Assembly: GCF_900156735.1 (NCBI RefSeq)
Contig: NZ_FTOL01000001.1
Location: forward strand, 248,001 to 312,000
DNA length: 64,000 nucleotides
Source of the DNA: Chryseobacterium ureilyticum
GTDB lineage: Bacteria; Bacteroidota; Bacteroidia; Flavobacteriales; Weeksellaceae
Direction: 5' to 3'
The notes under the pieces were generated by a model, which saw nothing but the letters and a program-made list of their open reading frames with translations, had not been told where the DNA came from and ran no database searches. Positions within the stretch are counted from its first letter, which is position 1, and the number at the start of each line of letters is the position of its first letter. Positions 9,287 through 17,978 of this stretch are shown here, piece by piece. The position numbers and the translations under genes were made by a program.

Positions 9287-10420
9287 CTACTTTTCTTCCG
9301 CCTTTAATTTATTCACCAAAGGATTAGCATACATAGCCATGAAATATTCTTTGGAAACAGGATCAGACGGATCAATACGCATTTCCTGTCTTCGGATAAA
9401 CAACTGCTTTTCCTGTTCAGTGTAGTGTGAAGAATAGGTGTCTGTATTGTTGATCAGATCGTAAGCTATATATTTTGTAGGCCAAAGCTTGTAATTTTGA
9501 ATGATAGAATCATCAATCAACTGTACAATAGCCTGCAGCAGCTTGTTTTTATTCTCAATCGTAGCGGCGATATCATCCAGTTCAGTATCAATAACATCAC
9601 CGGCATGTATATGAATTCTTTTCTTTTGTCCTAAAATTCCGCTGAGTATTGTCGTAAAATCTTCGTTTTTACCTTTAACATATTCCTCTTCCCTGTGTTG
9701 TGCCAGCAATTGAGGCATTTTTAAGGAATCTGTAGGATCATATTCATAGGAGATGGAGATAGGAACAATTTTTAATGTTTTAAAATAATCTATCAGAAAT
9801 TGGTCTCCGGCTGCCATAGCAAGCATTTTTAAAACCCCTTGTTGAGTGGCATCATTTCCGTCTTTAGCACGGCCTTCACGCTGGGCAATCCATACGGAGC
9901 GGTTTTCTTGAAGCAATTGTTCCTTAATGTATTCGGACATCACCTGTGAACTTGTAAGCTGATCACGAAGGGAAAGTCCTCTCTGAACTAAAAAATTACG
10001 GTTTAGCTTAGCTAATACATTTAAAAATTTTCTTTTTACAAGATTATCTCCAATAGCTGAAGCCGTCATAACATAGCCTCCTTCCAGCAGAACCAGATTG
10101 AGCAGGGAAGTATCCAGTACAATATCTCTGTGATTGGAAATGTAAAGGTAAGAAGTGTTTTTATCAAGTTTATCAAACCCTGAAGTCGTTAATCCTTCAG
10201 AACTCTTGGCAAGAATCTGACGAACGGCATAGGCTACAAACTGATGCTGAAAATCACTTATAGAATGAACATCTTTAAACTGTTCCAGCCAAACCTGCTC
10301 ATCCACACCGGGAAAAGTAAAGGTCATCAGTGCCTTCATCATGGGATCACGGGCTATGCTCTGTAACTTTTCATTTACTTCCTGGTCGTGAAAATACCGG
10401 ATTTCATCAAACTTCGACAT
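9287..10420 (-). CDS. 1-acylglycerol-phosphate-type acyltransferase
   Basis: About 377 residues if it starts at MSKFDEIRYF (ATG at 10420). The frame stays open upstream to 10579, but those 53 codons look non-coding, so the inner start is preferred. Motifs of the glycerol-phosphate acyltransferase superfamily are visible: an acyl-acceptor block SYLYISNHRDIVLD (His/Asp motif I) and a second block WIAQREGRAKDG. A soluble or peripheral inner-membrane enzyme transferring acyl chains in phospholipid synthesis is expected. His and Asp of motif I are separated by five residues instead of the usual four, unless the Asp in HRD is used. It stands alone with its own upstream spacer. Family call good; exact substrate unknown. 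Confidence 0.8.
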   Translation of the reverse strand: MSKFDEIRYFHDQEVNEKLQSIARDPMMKALMTFTFPGVDEQVWLEQFKDVHSISDFQHQFVAYAVRQILAKSSEGLTTSGFDKLDKNTSYLYISNHRDIVLDTSLLNLVLLEGGYVMTASAIGDNLVKRKFLNVLAKLNRNFLVQRGLSLRDQLTSSQVMSEYIKEQLLQENRSVWIAQREGRAKDGNDATQQGVLKMLAMAAGDQFLIDYFKTLKIVPISISYEYDPTDSLKMPQLLAQHREEEYVKGKNEDFTTILSGILGQKKRIHIHAGDVIDTELDDIAATIENKNKLLQAIVQLIDDSIIQNYKLWPTKYIAYDLINNTDTYSSHYTEQEKQLFIRRQEMRIDPSDPVSKEYFMAMYANPLVNKLKAEEK

Positions 10421-10910
10421 GTTATGGTAAAAATTAAAACTTTTTGCAAAAGAACGAAAATTTATCTGGGGATAGGGTATAAAGGTTGTTAAAGTATTAT
10501 GAATGGCGTAGAACTTAGGAAAATCATCTGGTGAACTTGGATTGTTTCTGCCATTTGTTTGACTATATTTTAACCACAAATCGAAGATTATCTCCTGCTA
10601 GCCGATGAATGTTATTTTGACGAAATAAAAAGTTACATAATTTTTTATTAAAAACACTTTAGTTAGCTTACAATGATACTATATTGTTTGAACTCAATTC
10701 TTTCAATATTGAAAACTCAATAGGAACAGGTTTTAGATAATTTTAAGGCTGGGCAATATTTGTCAAAATACGCCCTGTATTTCATCTAAAGTCTACTTTA
10801 CAATATTTTTCTTCAGGTTGAATATCAAATCAATTTTCTTTTTATTTAAATTTTTGATTATCAGTGTATTTAATTAAGTTTTCAACAAATCTAACGTTGT
10901 AGATAAATTC

Positions 10911-10918
10911 TATATTTG
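10911..10918 (+). promoter_or_regulatory. Bacteroidota -7 promoter element (TATATTTG)
   Basis: Matches the TAnnTTTG consensus and lies 21 bp before the ATG at 10940. No convincing -33 TTTG at the usual distance. It would give a leader of only about 10-15 nt. Confidence 0.4.
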
Positions 10919-10939
10919 GATGAAACAAACACAAATGTA

Positions 10940-13537
10940 ATGTCAGAAAATAAAAACCTTATCATCATAGGAAGTGATAAACCTGTGATAGGAACAAAAG
11001 AAATGTACTCCGTTTCTTCAGTAAACGACTGGCTGGATACTCTCAAGCCCATCAAGAATCCATTGCAGGTTCCGAAAACGCACTGGGAAGTTATGGTAGA
11101 GACCAAAACAGGTTGGAGAAAAGGCGGAAGCGATAAAGAAGGACAAACTGTACCTTTTACCTTTGGACAGAAAAGCTTATTTCATAAAGGAATAAAGATC
11201 ATTGCACGCCAGGGAGCAGACTATGCAGAGCTTATTGTACATCCGCAAAGAGCAAAAGAACCTAAAATAACCAGAGTAGAGCTTCTGGATGCCAATTATA
11301 AACCTATTCCAAAAGGTAAAAAGCTGAGCTATCAAGATACCATAATTGCAAGAGCCTATTGTGTAGAAATGTTCGGGATGAATATTGCTTTTACCCTTTG
11401 GGAAGATGATGCCCAGGGAGAAGGACATAATCCTATAATAAATGCGTTGAACAAAATTAATCCAGTTCCTGTACTTAGTAGAGTGAACGAGAAAGGAATG
11501 GCAGAAGGTGTTTTCAGATTACCTTTTTACACGATGGCTGTATTGATTGCCAATGCACGCACTGCATCAGGAAATAAAAGCGAGGGACCAACTCACGAAT
11601 ATTATGTAACGGCTGATGTAGTGAGTAAACATATACAAAAAGCAAGTTCCAATGTAAATGTAGTTAACCCTACTCATAACCCAGAACCTCCAAGAAAAAG
11701 AGAATGGCCTAAAGGACATATTCCCTCACCAACAAAACCCAAACCTAAGTCTGAAAAGCTAAAACCAAATCCGGATTCTCCAAAGTTTCCCGTAACGACA
11801 GGAGGAAAAAAGAATGATGATGCCCAAGGGAAGATCCTGAGTGCTGAATTTGTAGATAATAATGGTAACAGGCTCCATTCTTCGAAAGTAGGAACTAATG
11901 TAAGAATAAAGATTGTTGCTAAGGAGATGAGAGACAAAAAAGTAAAGGTAAAAATATGGGAAGAAGATAATGTCAAATGGACTCATGATTTGATTTTTGA
12001 GAAAAATTGCGTTTTAATTGGTGATAACAATTACATTAATAATGTACAACTTACAAAGCAAATGTTTGATAAAGCCAAAGACGGCGGCACTGATAGCACA
12101 AGGCAGGATTATTTTATTGAAGTAATACACCATGATACGTCTGTGACTTCTGAGGTGATGCCTGTGAGTGTAGATGCTGAGCCTACAAAAGTAGAGAGTG
12201 GGAGAAGTCCAGCGATCATTAAGGAACCGAAACAGGAAAAGAAAAAAGAGGAAAAGGAGACAGATAATTGTACATGCTTTTGTGATAGAGCAATTAATGC
12301 CAAGGAATTAAAAGAAATGGTAATTGCAATGAGAAAAGCTACTTTTGATGAAGCTGGGGAAAATTTCTATAAATGGAACAAAGACAATTTATTTACAGGT
12401 GGACATGAGCAATTTGATGATAAATCTTATGAAAAATTTGCTGAAGTATTAAACAAAACTTTTGAAAATTATGAAATAACTTCCTGTATTAGAAAAATAC
12501 ATTTCTTAGGACAATGTTACCATGAAACTGGAGCTTTTATGAAAAGTGTAGAAGGGAAGAGAAATCAAGAATATTCTTATGATCCCTATAGAGGTAGAGG
12601 ATTTATACATTTAACATTACAGGGAAATTATCAAAAATTTAAAGATAATTCCGGATATGATGTTGTAAAAAATCCTAAATTGGTTTCTACAAATATTGAA
12701 ATAGCAGCCATGTCAAGCGGATGGTATTGGAAATATAATGATAAAGGAAATATTAATCCATTTGCTGATAAAGATAGTATTTTTGATACTTCCAGAATGG
12801 TTAATAAACCTAATGCAACCAAATCATCCTCAATCAATGGCTATAATCAGCGGGTTAATGCGATAAATGCATTAAAAACAGTTTTTCAATATCCTCAAAA
12901 TTGTTGTAATCTAAATAAAAAAGAAAAACCAAAAGAGAATAAACTTTGTCCAAATGGCTTAGATGATTGTATTTGTAGTATAACATTTGATGTGAAAAAC
13001 GGTTTTATAGAACATGTAAGAGTTATGAAGAACCATGTTCCTGTTATTGAGCACGGAAATTTTAAAGACTCAAAAGCAAATGTTCAAAAAATAATTTTAC
13101 ACAGAACAGCGGGAGGAACTACCCAGGCTTGTATCAATGCTTTTAAAGGTGGGAGAAAAAATAAAAAAGGAGGTATAGACTATTATGGGACACATTTTGT
13201 TGTTGGAAAAGATGGAGTAATTACTCAAACAGCTAATTTATCAAAAATAACTTGGCATTGTGCTGGATGGAATTCAAAATCTGTAGGAATTGAAGTAGTC
13301 GGTTTTGCAGTAGATAAAAATGGCAAACCTACATTAGGATTAAAGGGACAAAATCCAGTTGCTGGATGGGAAAACTTAACTGAGGAACAAGCTAAATCTG
13401 TAGCATGTCTTGTTATGGCACTTTTAAGTTTTTATAGCTTAGATAAAAGTAAAATTGACTGTCATGAGCATCTAGCAGCAAAAGAAGTTGGGGAAGGACA
13501 AATTGTATATAATGCTATTAAAGACTATTTAAAATAA
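10940..13537 (+). CDS. Modular cell-wall toxin: GH19-like muramidase plus N-acetylmuramoyl-L-alanine amidase
   Basis: About 865 residues from the ATG at 10940; the upstream TTG at 10916 is unlikely because it lies within the promoter-like element. There is no signal peptide. N-terminal ~440 residues: two Ig-like beta modules (around 1-245 and 295-415) joined by a Pro/Lys-rich linker, of a kind seen in Bacteroidota cargo proteins. Then a Cys cluster (NCTCFCDR), a GH19/lysozyme-like domain with the catalytic-type Glu in CYHETGAF (about 526) and YRGRGFIHLTLQGNY (about 550), a second Cys-rich linker, and an Amidase_2/PGRP-like domain (about 705-865) with His in ILHRTAGG (about 721), His in TWHCAG (about 771) and CHEHLAAKE (about 840). 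It would cut both glycan and peptide links of peptidoglycan. Absence of a signal sequence suggests delivery by a contractile system (type VI-like), which is inference. From about 12270 on, base composition is clearly more AT-rich. Confidence 0.85.
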   Translation: MSENKNLIIIGSDKPVIGTKEMYSVSSVNDWLDTLKPIKNPLQVPKTHWEVMVETKTGWRKGGSDKEGQTVPFTFGQKSLFHKGIKIIARQGADYAELIVHPQRAKEPKITRVELLDANYKPIPKGKKLSYQDTIIARAYCVEMFGMNIAFTLWEDDAQGEGHNPIINALNKINPVPVLSRVNEKGMAEGVFRLPFYTMAVLIANARTASGNKSEGPTHEYYVTADVVSKHIQKASSNVNVVNPTHNPEPPRKREWPKGHIPSPTKPKPKSEKLKPNPDSPKFPVTTGGKKNDDAQGKILSAEFVDNNGNRLHSSKVGTNVRIKIVAKEMRDKKVKVKIWEEDNVKWTHDLIFEKNCVLIGDNNYINNVQLTKQMFDKAKDGGTDSTRQDYFIEVIHHDTSVTSEVMPVSVDAEPTKVESGRSPAIIKEPKQEKKKEEKETDNCTCFCDRAINAKELKEMVIAMRKATFDEAGENFYKWNKDNLFTGGHEQFDDKSYEKFAEVLNKTFENYEITSCIRKIHFLGQCYHETGAFMKSVEGKRNQEYSYDPYRGRGFIHLTLQGNYQKFKDNSGYDVVKNPKLVSTNIEIAAMSSGWYWKYNDKGNINPFADKDSIFDTSRMVNKPNATKSSSINGYNQRVNAINALKTVFQYPQNCCNLNKKEKPKENKLCPNGLDDCICSITFDVKNGFIEHVRVMKNHVPVIEHGNFKDSKANVQKIILHRTAGGTTQACINAFKGGRKNKKGGIDYYGTHFVVGKDGVITQTANLSKITWHCAGWNSKSVGIEVVGFAVDKNGKPTLGLKGQNPVAGWENLTEEQAKSVACLVMALLSFYSLDKSKIDCHEHLAAKEVGEGQIVYNAIKDYLK

Positions 13538-14394
13538 TGAGAAATATTATAATTTTATCTTTATTATTTTCAGTTATCTTATCTTGTAAAGGACAAGATA
13601 AAGATGAGAATAAAAAGACCCAAGTAACAACATACTTTGCAAAATGTGAAGGGCAATATTCAACCGGAGAAAAATTAAATCAAAAAGATAAAATATGGTC
13701 TCTTAATAGTGATGATGTAGATAAAATTATGAGTTTAGCTACATCTATCACCGAAGATGAATGGCATTTTTCATACTTAATTACACCCTGTAATATTGAT
13801 GTAAATAATTATTTATACAAAGGGAAAAAATATGACTTACAAATTAATGGGGGATCATATATATCCCTTTTTAATGGTAAAACAACCATACTTTTAGGTT
13901 GTGACTTGCCGGAATGTAAAAAGTATTTTTTAAAGTCAAAAGAAAGTATGGAAGAAGATACAACTTCTCTTTCAAATAATGATTCAAATGAGCTCGGGCA
14001 AACTAAGAGCTATAAAGTAGATTTTAATAAAAGTGATTATCAGGATATAATTATTGTAGAAAAAAAAGCGGAAGGTTATAATGTCGAAGCAAAATCTAAT
14101 AATGTAATTTTTTTTAATAAAAACTTTATCTGTGATTATATAGATATTGAAACAAAAACGAAAAACAATCAAGCTTTCAATTTAATCTTGAGTTTTATTG
14201 ATCAATATCAAAATATATTCAGAAAAGTTGTCATTCCAGTTTTTTTCAAAAATAATAATCTGTATATCGAGAAAATATTTATTGCAACCTTAGGAACTAG
14301 TGCAAGAACAGGGGAAGAAGAATGGATAAAAAAAGAAGTCTCTAAAAAGACACCTCTTAAACAGCTTGATTTAAATGAATTTTTATCAAAATAA
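13537..14394 (+). CDS. Lipoprotein, probable immunity protein for the upstream cell-wall toxin
   Basis: 285 residues with a type II signal peptide: a short positive start, a hydrophobic stretch, then lipobox SVILSCKGQ with Cys17. The mature part has no recognised domain. Its ATG shares the last base of the toxin stop codon (TAATG), so the two are translationally coupled. A periplasmic lipoprotein next to a dual peptidoglycan hydrolase is the expected form of a cognate immunity protein. It shares the AT-rich composition of the toxin's 3' half, as if the toxic domain and this gene moved together. It could instead be an unrelated lipoprotein. Confidence 0.65.
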   Translation: MRNIIILSLLFSVILSCKGQDKDENKKTQVTTYFAKCEGQYSTGEKLNQKDKIWSLNSDDVDKIMSLATSITEDEWHFSYLITPCNIDVNNYLYKGKKYDLQINGGSYISLFNGKTTILLGCDLPECKKYFLKSKESMEEDTTSLSNNDSNELGQTKSYKVDFNKSDYQDIIIVEKKAEGYNVEAKSNNVIFFNKNFICDYIDIETKTKNNQAFNLILSFIDQYQNIFRKVVIPVFFKNNNLYIEKIFIATLGTSARTGEEEWIKKEVSKKTPLKQLDLNEFLSK

Positions 14395-14398
14395 AAAT

Positions 14399-14806
14399 GC
14401 TCAAACTGTTGTAGTATCAATACCGCTAAAACAACTTGATGGTGTATGGTCTTCTGATTGTTAATCAAATCTTCATGTATCTCTTTCTTCAACAATTACT
14501 AATGCTCAATTTTTAATCCCCGGCCGATTTGCAGTAAATACCCAATTGAAGAGAATTGATACTAACAAGTATGAATTGTATTTTACAGATTTTCCACCAA
14601 TAATTCCTTTACCTGACAATATGGAGGTTTGGGATAATATGGATAATAAAAAACCTGTGGGTATTATTGAATTTATCAGAGAAACAAAACTGAATTTAAC
14701 ATGGTATGGGTTTTATCATAAGAAATTGAAAAAAAATATTGAAATAGAAAACCCATTTGATCGTAAGAAGAAAACAGTAAGTCTAAAAAAATGTTCTAAT
14801 GAATAA
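14399..14806 (+). pseudogene. Decayed gene downstream of the immunity lipoprotein
   Basis: One frame reads protein-like from about 14399 (AQTVVVSIPLKQLDGVWSSD) to a TAA at 14462, then continues in the same frame (SNLHVSLSSTITNAQFLIPG, then a Lys-rich tail) to the stop before 14807. No good ATG exists; the longest uninterrupted part would have to begin at a TTG (14546). This looks like a small secreted or lipoprotein gene broken by a nonsense change and lacking its 5' end. Its position after a toxin/immunity pair suggests an orphan immunity-like gene. Confidence 0.55.
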
Positions 14807-14894
14807 TGATTCTGGATTTGAAAGCTAAAATGGAAGAATCCATCACTTAGAATGGGCACAAAATAGGGAAGTTTACATCGGCAATATTATTCAA

Positions 14895-15260
14895 TTATAT
14901 TTCTAAATTTTTTAGCTGAATTCCTGTCTCTGTTTTCCATTCCAATGGTCCACTTGCAGATCTTGCCAACGTAGCGGCAGCTGCTCTTGAGGATCAATTA
15001 AAAATATAATCCTTGGTGAGTTTATAGAACCCGTTTTCCAGTTGTAATATTCCGTCTGAAATCATTTTATTTCGTTCCAATACAATACCTTCATTTAACG
15101 AAGGCTGTTCTGTTACCATCAGTAGAGAATCTTTATAGACAACAAAACCTTCAGTAGAAGGGCTGCCTTTACTGTTTGCTCCAGCTCCATTTTTACAGAA
15201 TAACATCAGTTGATGGGTTCCATTCCGTTCAATAGTTTCTTCTACATATGAAAGAATACT
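14895..15260 (-). pseudogene. Broken DUF4357-domain gene fragment
   Basis: On the minus strand a continuous frame from 15260 (SILSYVEETIERNGTHQLM) runs through STEGFVVYKDSLLM and FYKLTKDYIFN, meets a TGA at 14994-14996, and resumes in the same frame with SSRAAAATLARSASGPLEWK to a TAA at 14895. The pattern SEGFVV ... L ... DY.F.S.S.AA..V.GRSA.G...WK is that of DUF4357, often the C-terminus of GIY-YIG nuclease or McrB-associated proteins. The 5' end is missing (a TGA precedes it) and an in-frame stop splits the domain, so it is a remnant. Confidence 0.7.
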
Positions 15261-15316
15261 TCAACAGTAATAGCAAATGATTAATAAGTTAGAGAAGTTA
15301 ATACAAGATAAATAGT

Positions 15317-15342
15317 AAATCCTGAGAGTGATCTCAGGATTT
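15317..15342. terminator. Hairpin terminator
   Basis: Stem aaatcctgag/ctcaggattt with a 6 nt loop, followed by TTTTCT on the plus strand. It sits 3' of the minus-strand P-loop gene ending at 15348. Confidence 0.6.
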
Positions 15343-15347
15343 TTCTA

Positions 15348-15794
15348 TTAATGCTTTTCCAAACCTGTTAGCCAAGTTTTTAGTTCATCTATAATCTGTG
15401 CATCTCTAGCAGGTATCTGATTAATTACTAAAGAATTGAGTTTCTCCACATATATATTTGTTGTCAGCCATCCAGTTTTACGATTGAAATTCTGTTCCAA
15501 ATATTTTCTGCCTGCACCACGAGTTCTGCAAGCATTGATAACAATATCAATATCATTATCATTTTCCTTTAATAATTTCTCAATTTTTTTAACTTGAGCT
15601 AAATCGTCACCAGCACTTATAAATCCAATACGAAGTTTATTAACTTGAAGGGTTCCTAAAATTTCGCCCTGAGTAATATCTATATTATGTGGATTTCTTA
15701 CAGGATAATTATCAATTACCCATTGAGCAATTTGTTTAACTTTTGTCGTTTTACCTGTATTCGAAACACCACGCAATGTGAACATTTTTTTCAT
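15348..15794 (-). CDS. Small P-loop NTPase-like protein
   Basis: 148 residues. A Walker A motif GVSNTGKTT lies at about 9-17, directly after a hydrophobic strand (MFTLR). A second strand (IDIVINACRT) near residue 85 could be the Walker B-like strand, though it lacks a clear acidic pair at its end. The gene begins 4 nt after the stop of the HARE-HTH gene, so the two form one transcript in a defence-like neighbourhood. No family was recognised beyond the P-loop fold; it may be a nucleotide kinase or a regulatory ATPase of its partner. Confidence 0.65.
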   Translation of the reverse strand: MKKMFTLRGVSNTGKTTKVKQIAQWVIDNYPVRNPHNIDITQGEILGTLQVNKLRIGFISAGDDLAQVKKIEKLLKENDNDIDIVINACRTRGAGRKYLEQNFNRKTGWLTTNIYVEKLNSLVINQIPARDAQIIDELKTWLTGLEKH

Positions 15795-15798
15795 ATCA

Positions 15799-16710
15799 TT
15801 AATGTGCTTTATTTATCAATTCCTCAAGTTCACATACTTTATCATATTCTTTATTGTGAATTTTACCGCTGGTATAATCAATTTGTACAGTTTCGAGAAA
15901 TTCCCTGAAATCCTTGTTCATAGCTAACTTATTTATCGTCTCAAAATCTAAATCCTTTTTATGCTTTGCGGGAATTATCAATTCAGAAGAATGGGGATCC
16001 TCAGTATCCAATTCGATGACTCCTATTCCAAAGGATAATGAAAGACGTTCAAGCTCATTCATAAAATCTTCATCCTCAGATACTCTTGCGGCAACAAGAT
16101 ATGATTCGTTTGCCCAAGAAGAATTAGATACACATTGAAAAAAACTTTCTCGCAAGTTAGCAAAACTCAATTCTCTTTTAATTTCAAAAGAATATAAAAC
16201 AATGGATCTAATGCCTATTGCATTGCTGAAATTTCCAACTTCTTTTTTCCAGTCCTGAGTTCTGTAATAACATCCTACCATATCGGGATGCACCCATTCA
16301 CCAAACTCTTTTTTACTGGAAATATTATGATTTATCGTTTTAGTATAACATTGCATATAATAATATGCATGAAATGTCAGGTGCTTATGAAGATCTTTTT
16401 CCAAAAAATCAAATTTCTTCTTTTTTACTATTGGTTCCTCTGGAATCGTATTTTCGTAAAGGTCAATTTTACCCTCCATATTTTTAAGATAAAACCTTTT
16501 GGGTCTTGAATCTGTTTTTAAAAATATTGACTTCGGATTGTCTTTTACATTCACATAAATTAATGCTCCTAAAGTGGCCCAAGGCGTTTTCCCTTGAGAA
16601 TTAAGCTGTTGATCATATTCTTTTTTTACAGCTATATTCCAGATTTCATTTGATGTTAAAGGTTTATTTTCTTCCTTTATTACTAATTCTGCTAATTCTA
16701 GAAAAGTCAT
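15799..16710 (-). CDS. HARE-HTH protein with restriction-endonuclease-like C-terminal domain
   Basis: 303 residues. The N-terminal ~75 residues (MTFLELAELVIKEENKPLTS ... WATLGALIYVNVKDNPKSIF) match the HARE-HTH (HB1/ASXL/restriction endonuclease HTH) winged helix. The C-terminal ~180 residues resemble the COG2958-type domain, with a possible PD-(D/E)xK core: Asp in EWVHPDMVG (near 143), then a strand SFEIKR with ExK (near 176). Such proteins are predicted to bind modified DNA and cut it. It is followed at once by a P-loop gene, and lies near a type IIG R-M system. Catalysis is inferred from motif spacing only. Confidence 0.7.
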   Translation of the reverse strand: MTFLELAELVIKEENKPLTSNEIWNIAVKKEYDQQLNSQGKTPWATLGALIYVNVKDNPKSIFLKTDSRPKRFYLKNMEGKIDLYENTIPEEPIVKKKKFDFLEKDLHKHLTFHAYYYMQCYTKTINHNISSKKEFGEWVHPDMVGCYYRTQDWKKEVGNFSNAIGIRSIVLYSFEIKRELSFANLRESFFQCVSNSSWANESYLVAARVSEDEDFMNELERLSLSFGIGVIELDTEDPHSSELIIPAKHKKDLDFETINKLAMNKDFREFLETVQIDYTSGKIHNKEYDKVCELEELINKAH

Positions 16711-17173
16711 TTGGTTTTTATTAGTTTTTTTAATTTAAATCTCTTCCAGTCCCAATTCTCTCAAGAATGCATTATGCTTTGAAAGTCGGGTATTGGTATG
16801 GTTATAGGTTTTAACAGGCAATTATAGTAAAAATATTTAAATCTCATCTACGGGAAAGCATAAAAGGCGATTAAAGCACCCCTTAAAAAGGGCTTAGCCA
16901 TTTCCAAAGTGTCTCTAGGTATTTCAATACCGATCTATAGGCACTTCTGCAGAGTCTTTAACCCCTTGGTGAAGTGCTGATACCCCCTTACCTAAGGGGG
17001 TGTCGCGGGTTGCATAACGGGCTATCGGGGCTTGTGAAAGGTCTCTAGGTTGTTGTTTAACGGTCTGGAGCTACTTATGTAAATCCTTAGAGGGACTTTA
17101 AGGGCAGGTTGAAGGGGGATAACATAAAAAAGCACGTGAAAACGTGCTTTGTCATGTAACTGTTATTTTAATG
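16711..17173. other. Gene-free 463 bp spacer, partly GC-richer than surroundings
   Basis: No ORF over 30 codons looks real, except a minus-strand fragment from about 16810 to 16740 encoding LPVKTYNHTNTRLSKHNAFL then RELGLEEI and stop, which reads like the C-terminal remnant of a lost gene. The middle (about 16850-17120) is unusually GC-rich for this genome and holds several short hairpins, for example tacccccttacctaaggggg at about 16980, and a repeated tctctaggt (near 16913 and 17042). It ends in the terminator of the next gene. Confidence 0.5.
17129..17150 (-). terminator. Intrinsic terminator
   Basis: Stem aaagcacgt/acgtgcttt with GAAA loop; on the minus strand it is followed by a T-run (ctttttta). 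It lies 3' of the gene ending at 17174. Confidence 0.8.
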
Positions 17174-17680
17174 TTAGCTTTGCGGGGTGTCATTATTGGT
17201 GGCCGGTGGTGGGGCAGTCTGGGGTTGTTGAGCTGTTATAAAGAACTGTTTCATATCCTCATAGACAACATTGGTACCCGGAACATTTTCTTCAGATAGG
17301 AACCTGATGTTTCTGTAAAAACTGATGGAATTGTGGTAATTGTCATGATCCAATAAGACTTTGGTATCAGACAGCTGCTCTGTGAGCGAATCTAATAGTT
17401 GTAACCGTTGTTCTATTTGTTCTCTTGCGATATAATCCCTGTCGAATTCTGCTTTGTCCAGAAATCCCGGAACATGCTGTGCGTACTGCTCCATATAGCT
17501 TTTGGCTTTGTTTACGAAAAGCTTGTTCTGCTCTGCAATTCTCCCGTACTGTTGTCTCTGGTCCGGAGTAAGGTTAATGGTTTTTCCTGTAAGGACAGTT
17601 TGGATGTCCTGAATAGCTTTGTCAATAGTTTCTAAATCACTTTTAGAAAAACTTACACTGATTAAATTGTCTAGTGCCAT
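17174..17680 (-). CDS. Hypothetical helical protein
   Basis: About 168 residues from the ATG at 17680 (MALDNLISVSFSKSD). The frame is open 29 codons further up, but that part (with several aromatic and Pro residues) does not look like the rest. The protein is mostly helical and Gln/Asp/Leu-rich, and ends in a Pro/Thr/Gln-rich tail (TAQQPQTAPPPATNND). No signal peptide, membrane segment or known motif. It has its own terminator. Function unknown. Confidence 0.65.
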   Translation of the reverse strand: MALDNLISVSFSKSDLETIDKAIQDIQTVLTGKTINLTPDQRQQYGRIAEQNKLFVNKAKSYMEQYAQHVPGFLDKAEFDRDYIAREQIEQRLQLLDSLTEQLSDTKVLLDHDNYHNSISFYRNIRFLSEENVPGTNVVYEDMKQFFITAQQPQTAPPPATNNDTPQS

Positions 17681-17978
17681 AATATCGTGTTTTTTGATTT
17701 GTTCCTTCCAAATATAATAAGGAAGAGGTTTGAAAAAGCGGTGACATAGTAACTTTTCAGGGGGCATTCATGAGATAATGAAAATGGGATAATGGGGTTT
17801 ATATTTTGTAGATTTTTGATGTAAAAAAGACTTCATAAAAAGAAAAATAAAGAAGATCGCTCAAAGGCCAATGAGAAAGCAGGTAACAAAAGAGATATAA
17901 ATCTTAATTATGCTGTTTTTTAGAGATCACTTTTATAAATATTTTTCTATATTTAAACCTCATAAATGTTGATTTATC

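Noticed and set aside
10421..10579. N-terminal extension of the acyltransferase
   Set aside because: The 53 extra codons lack family similarity and have non-coding-like composition; MSKFDEIRYF is the natural start.
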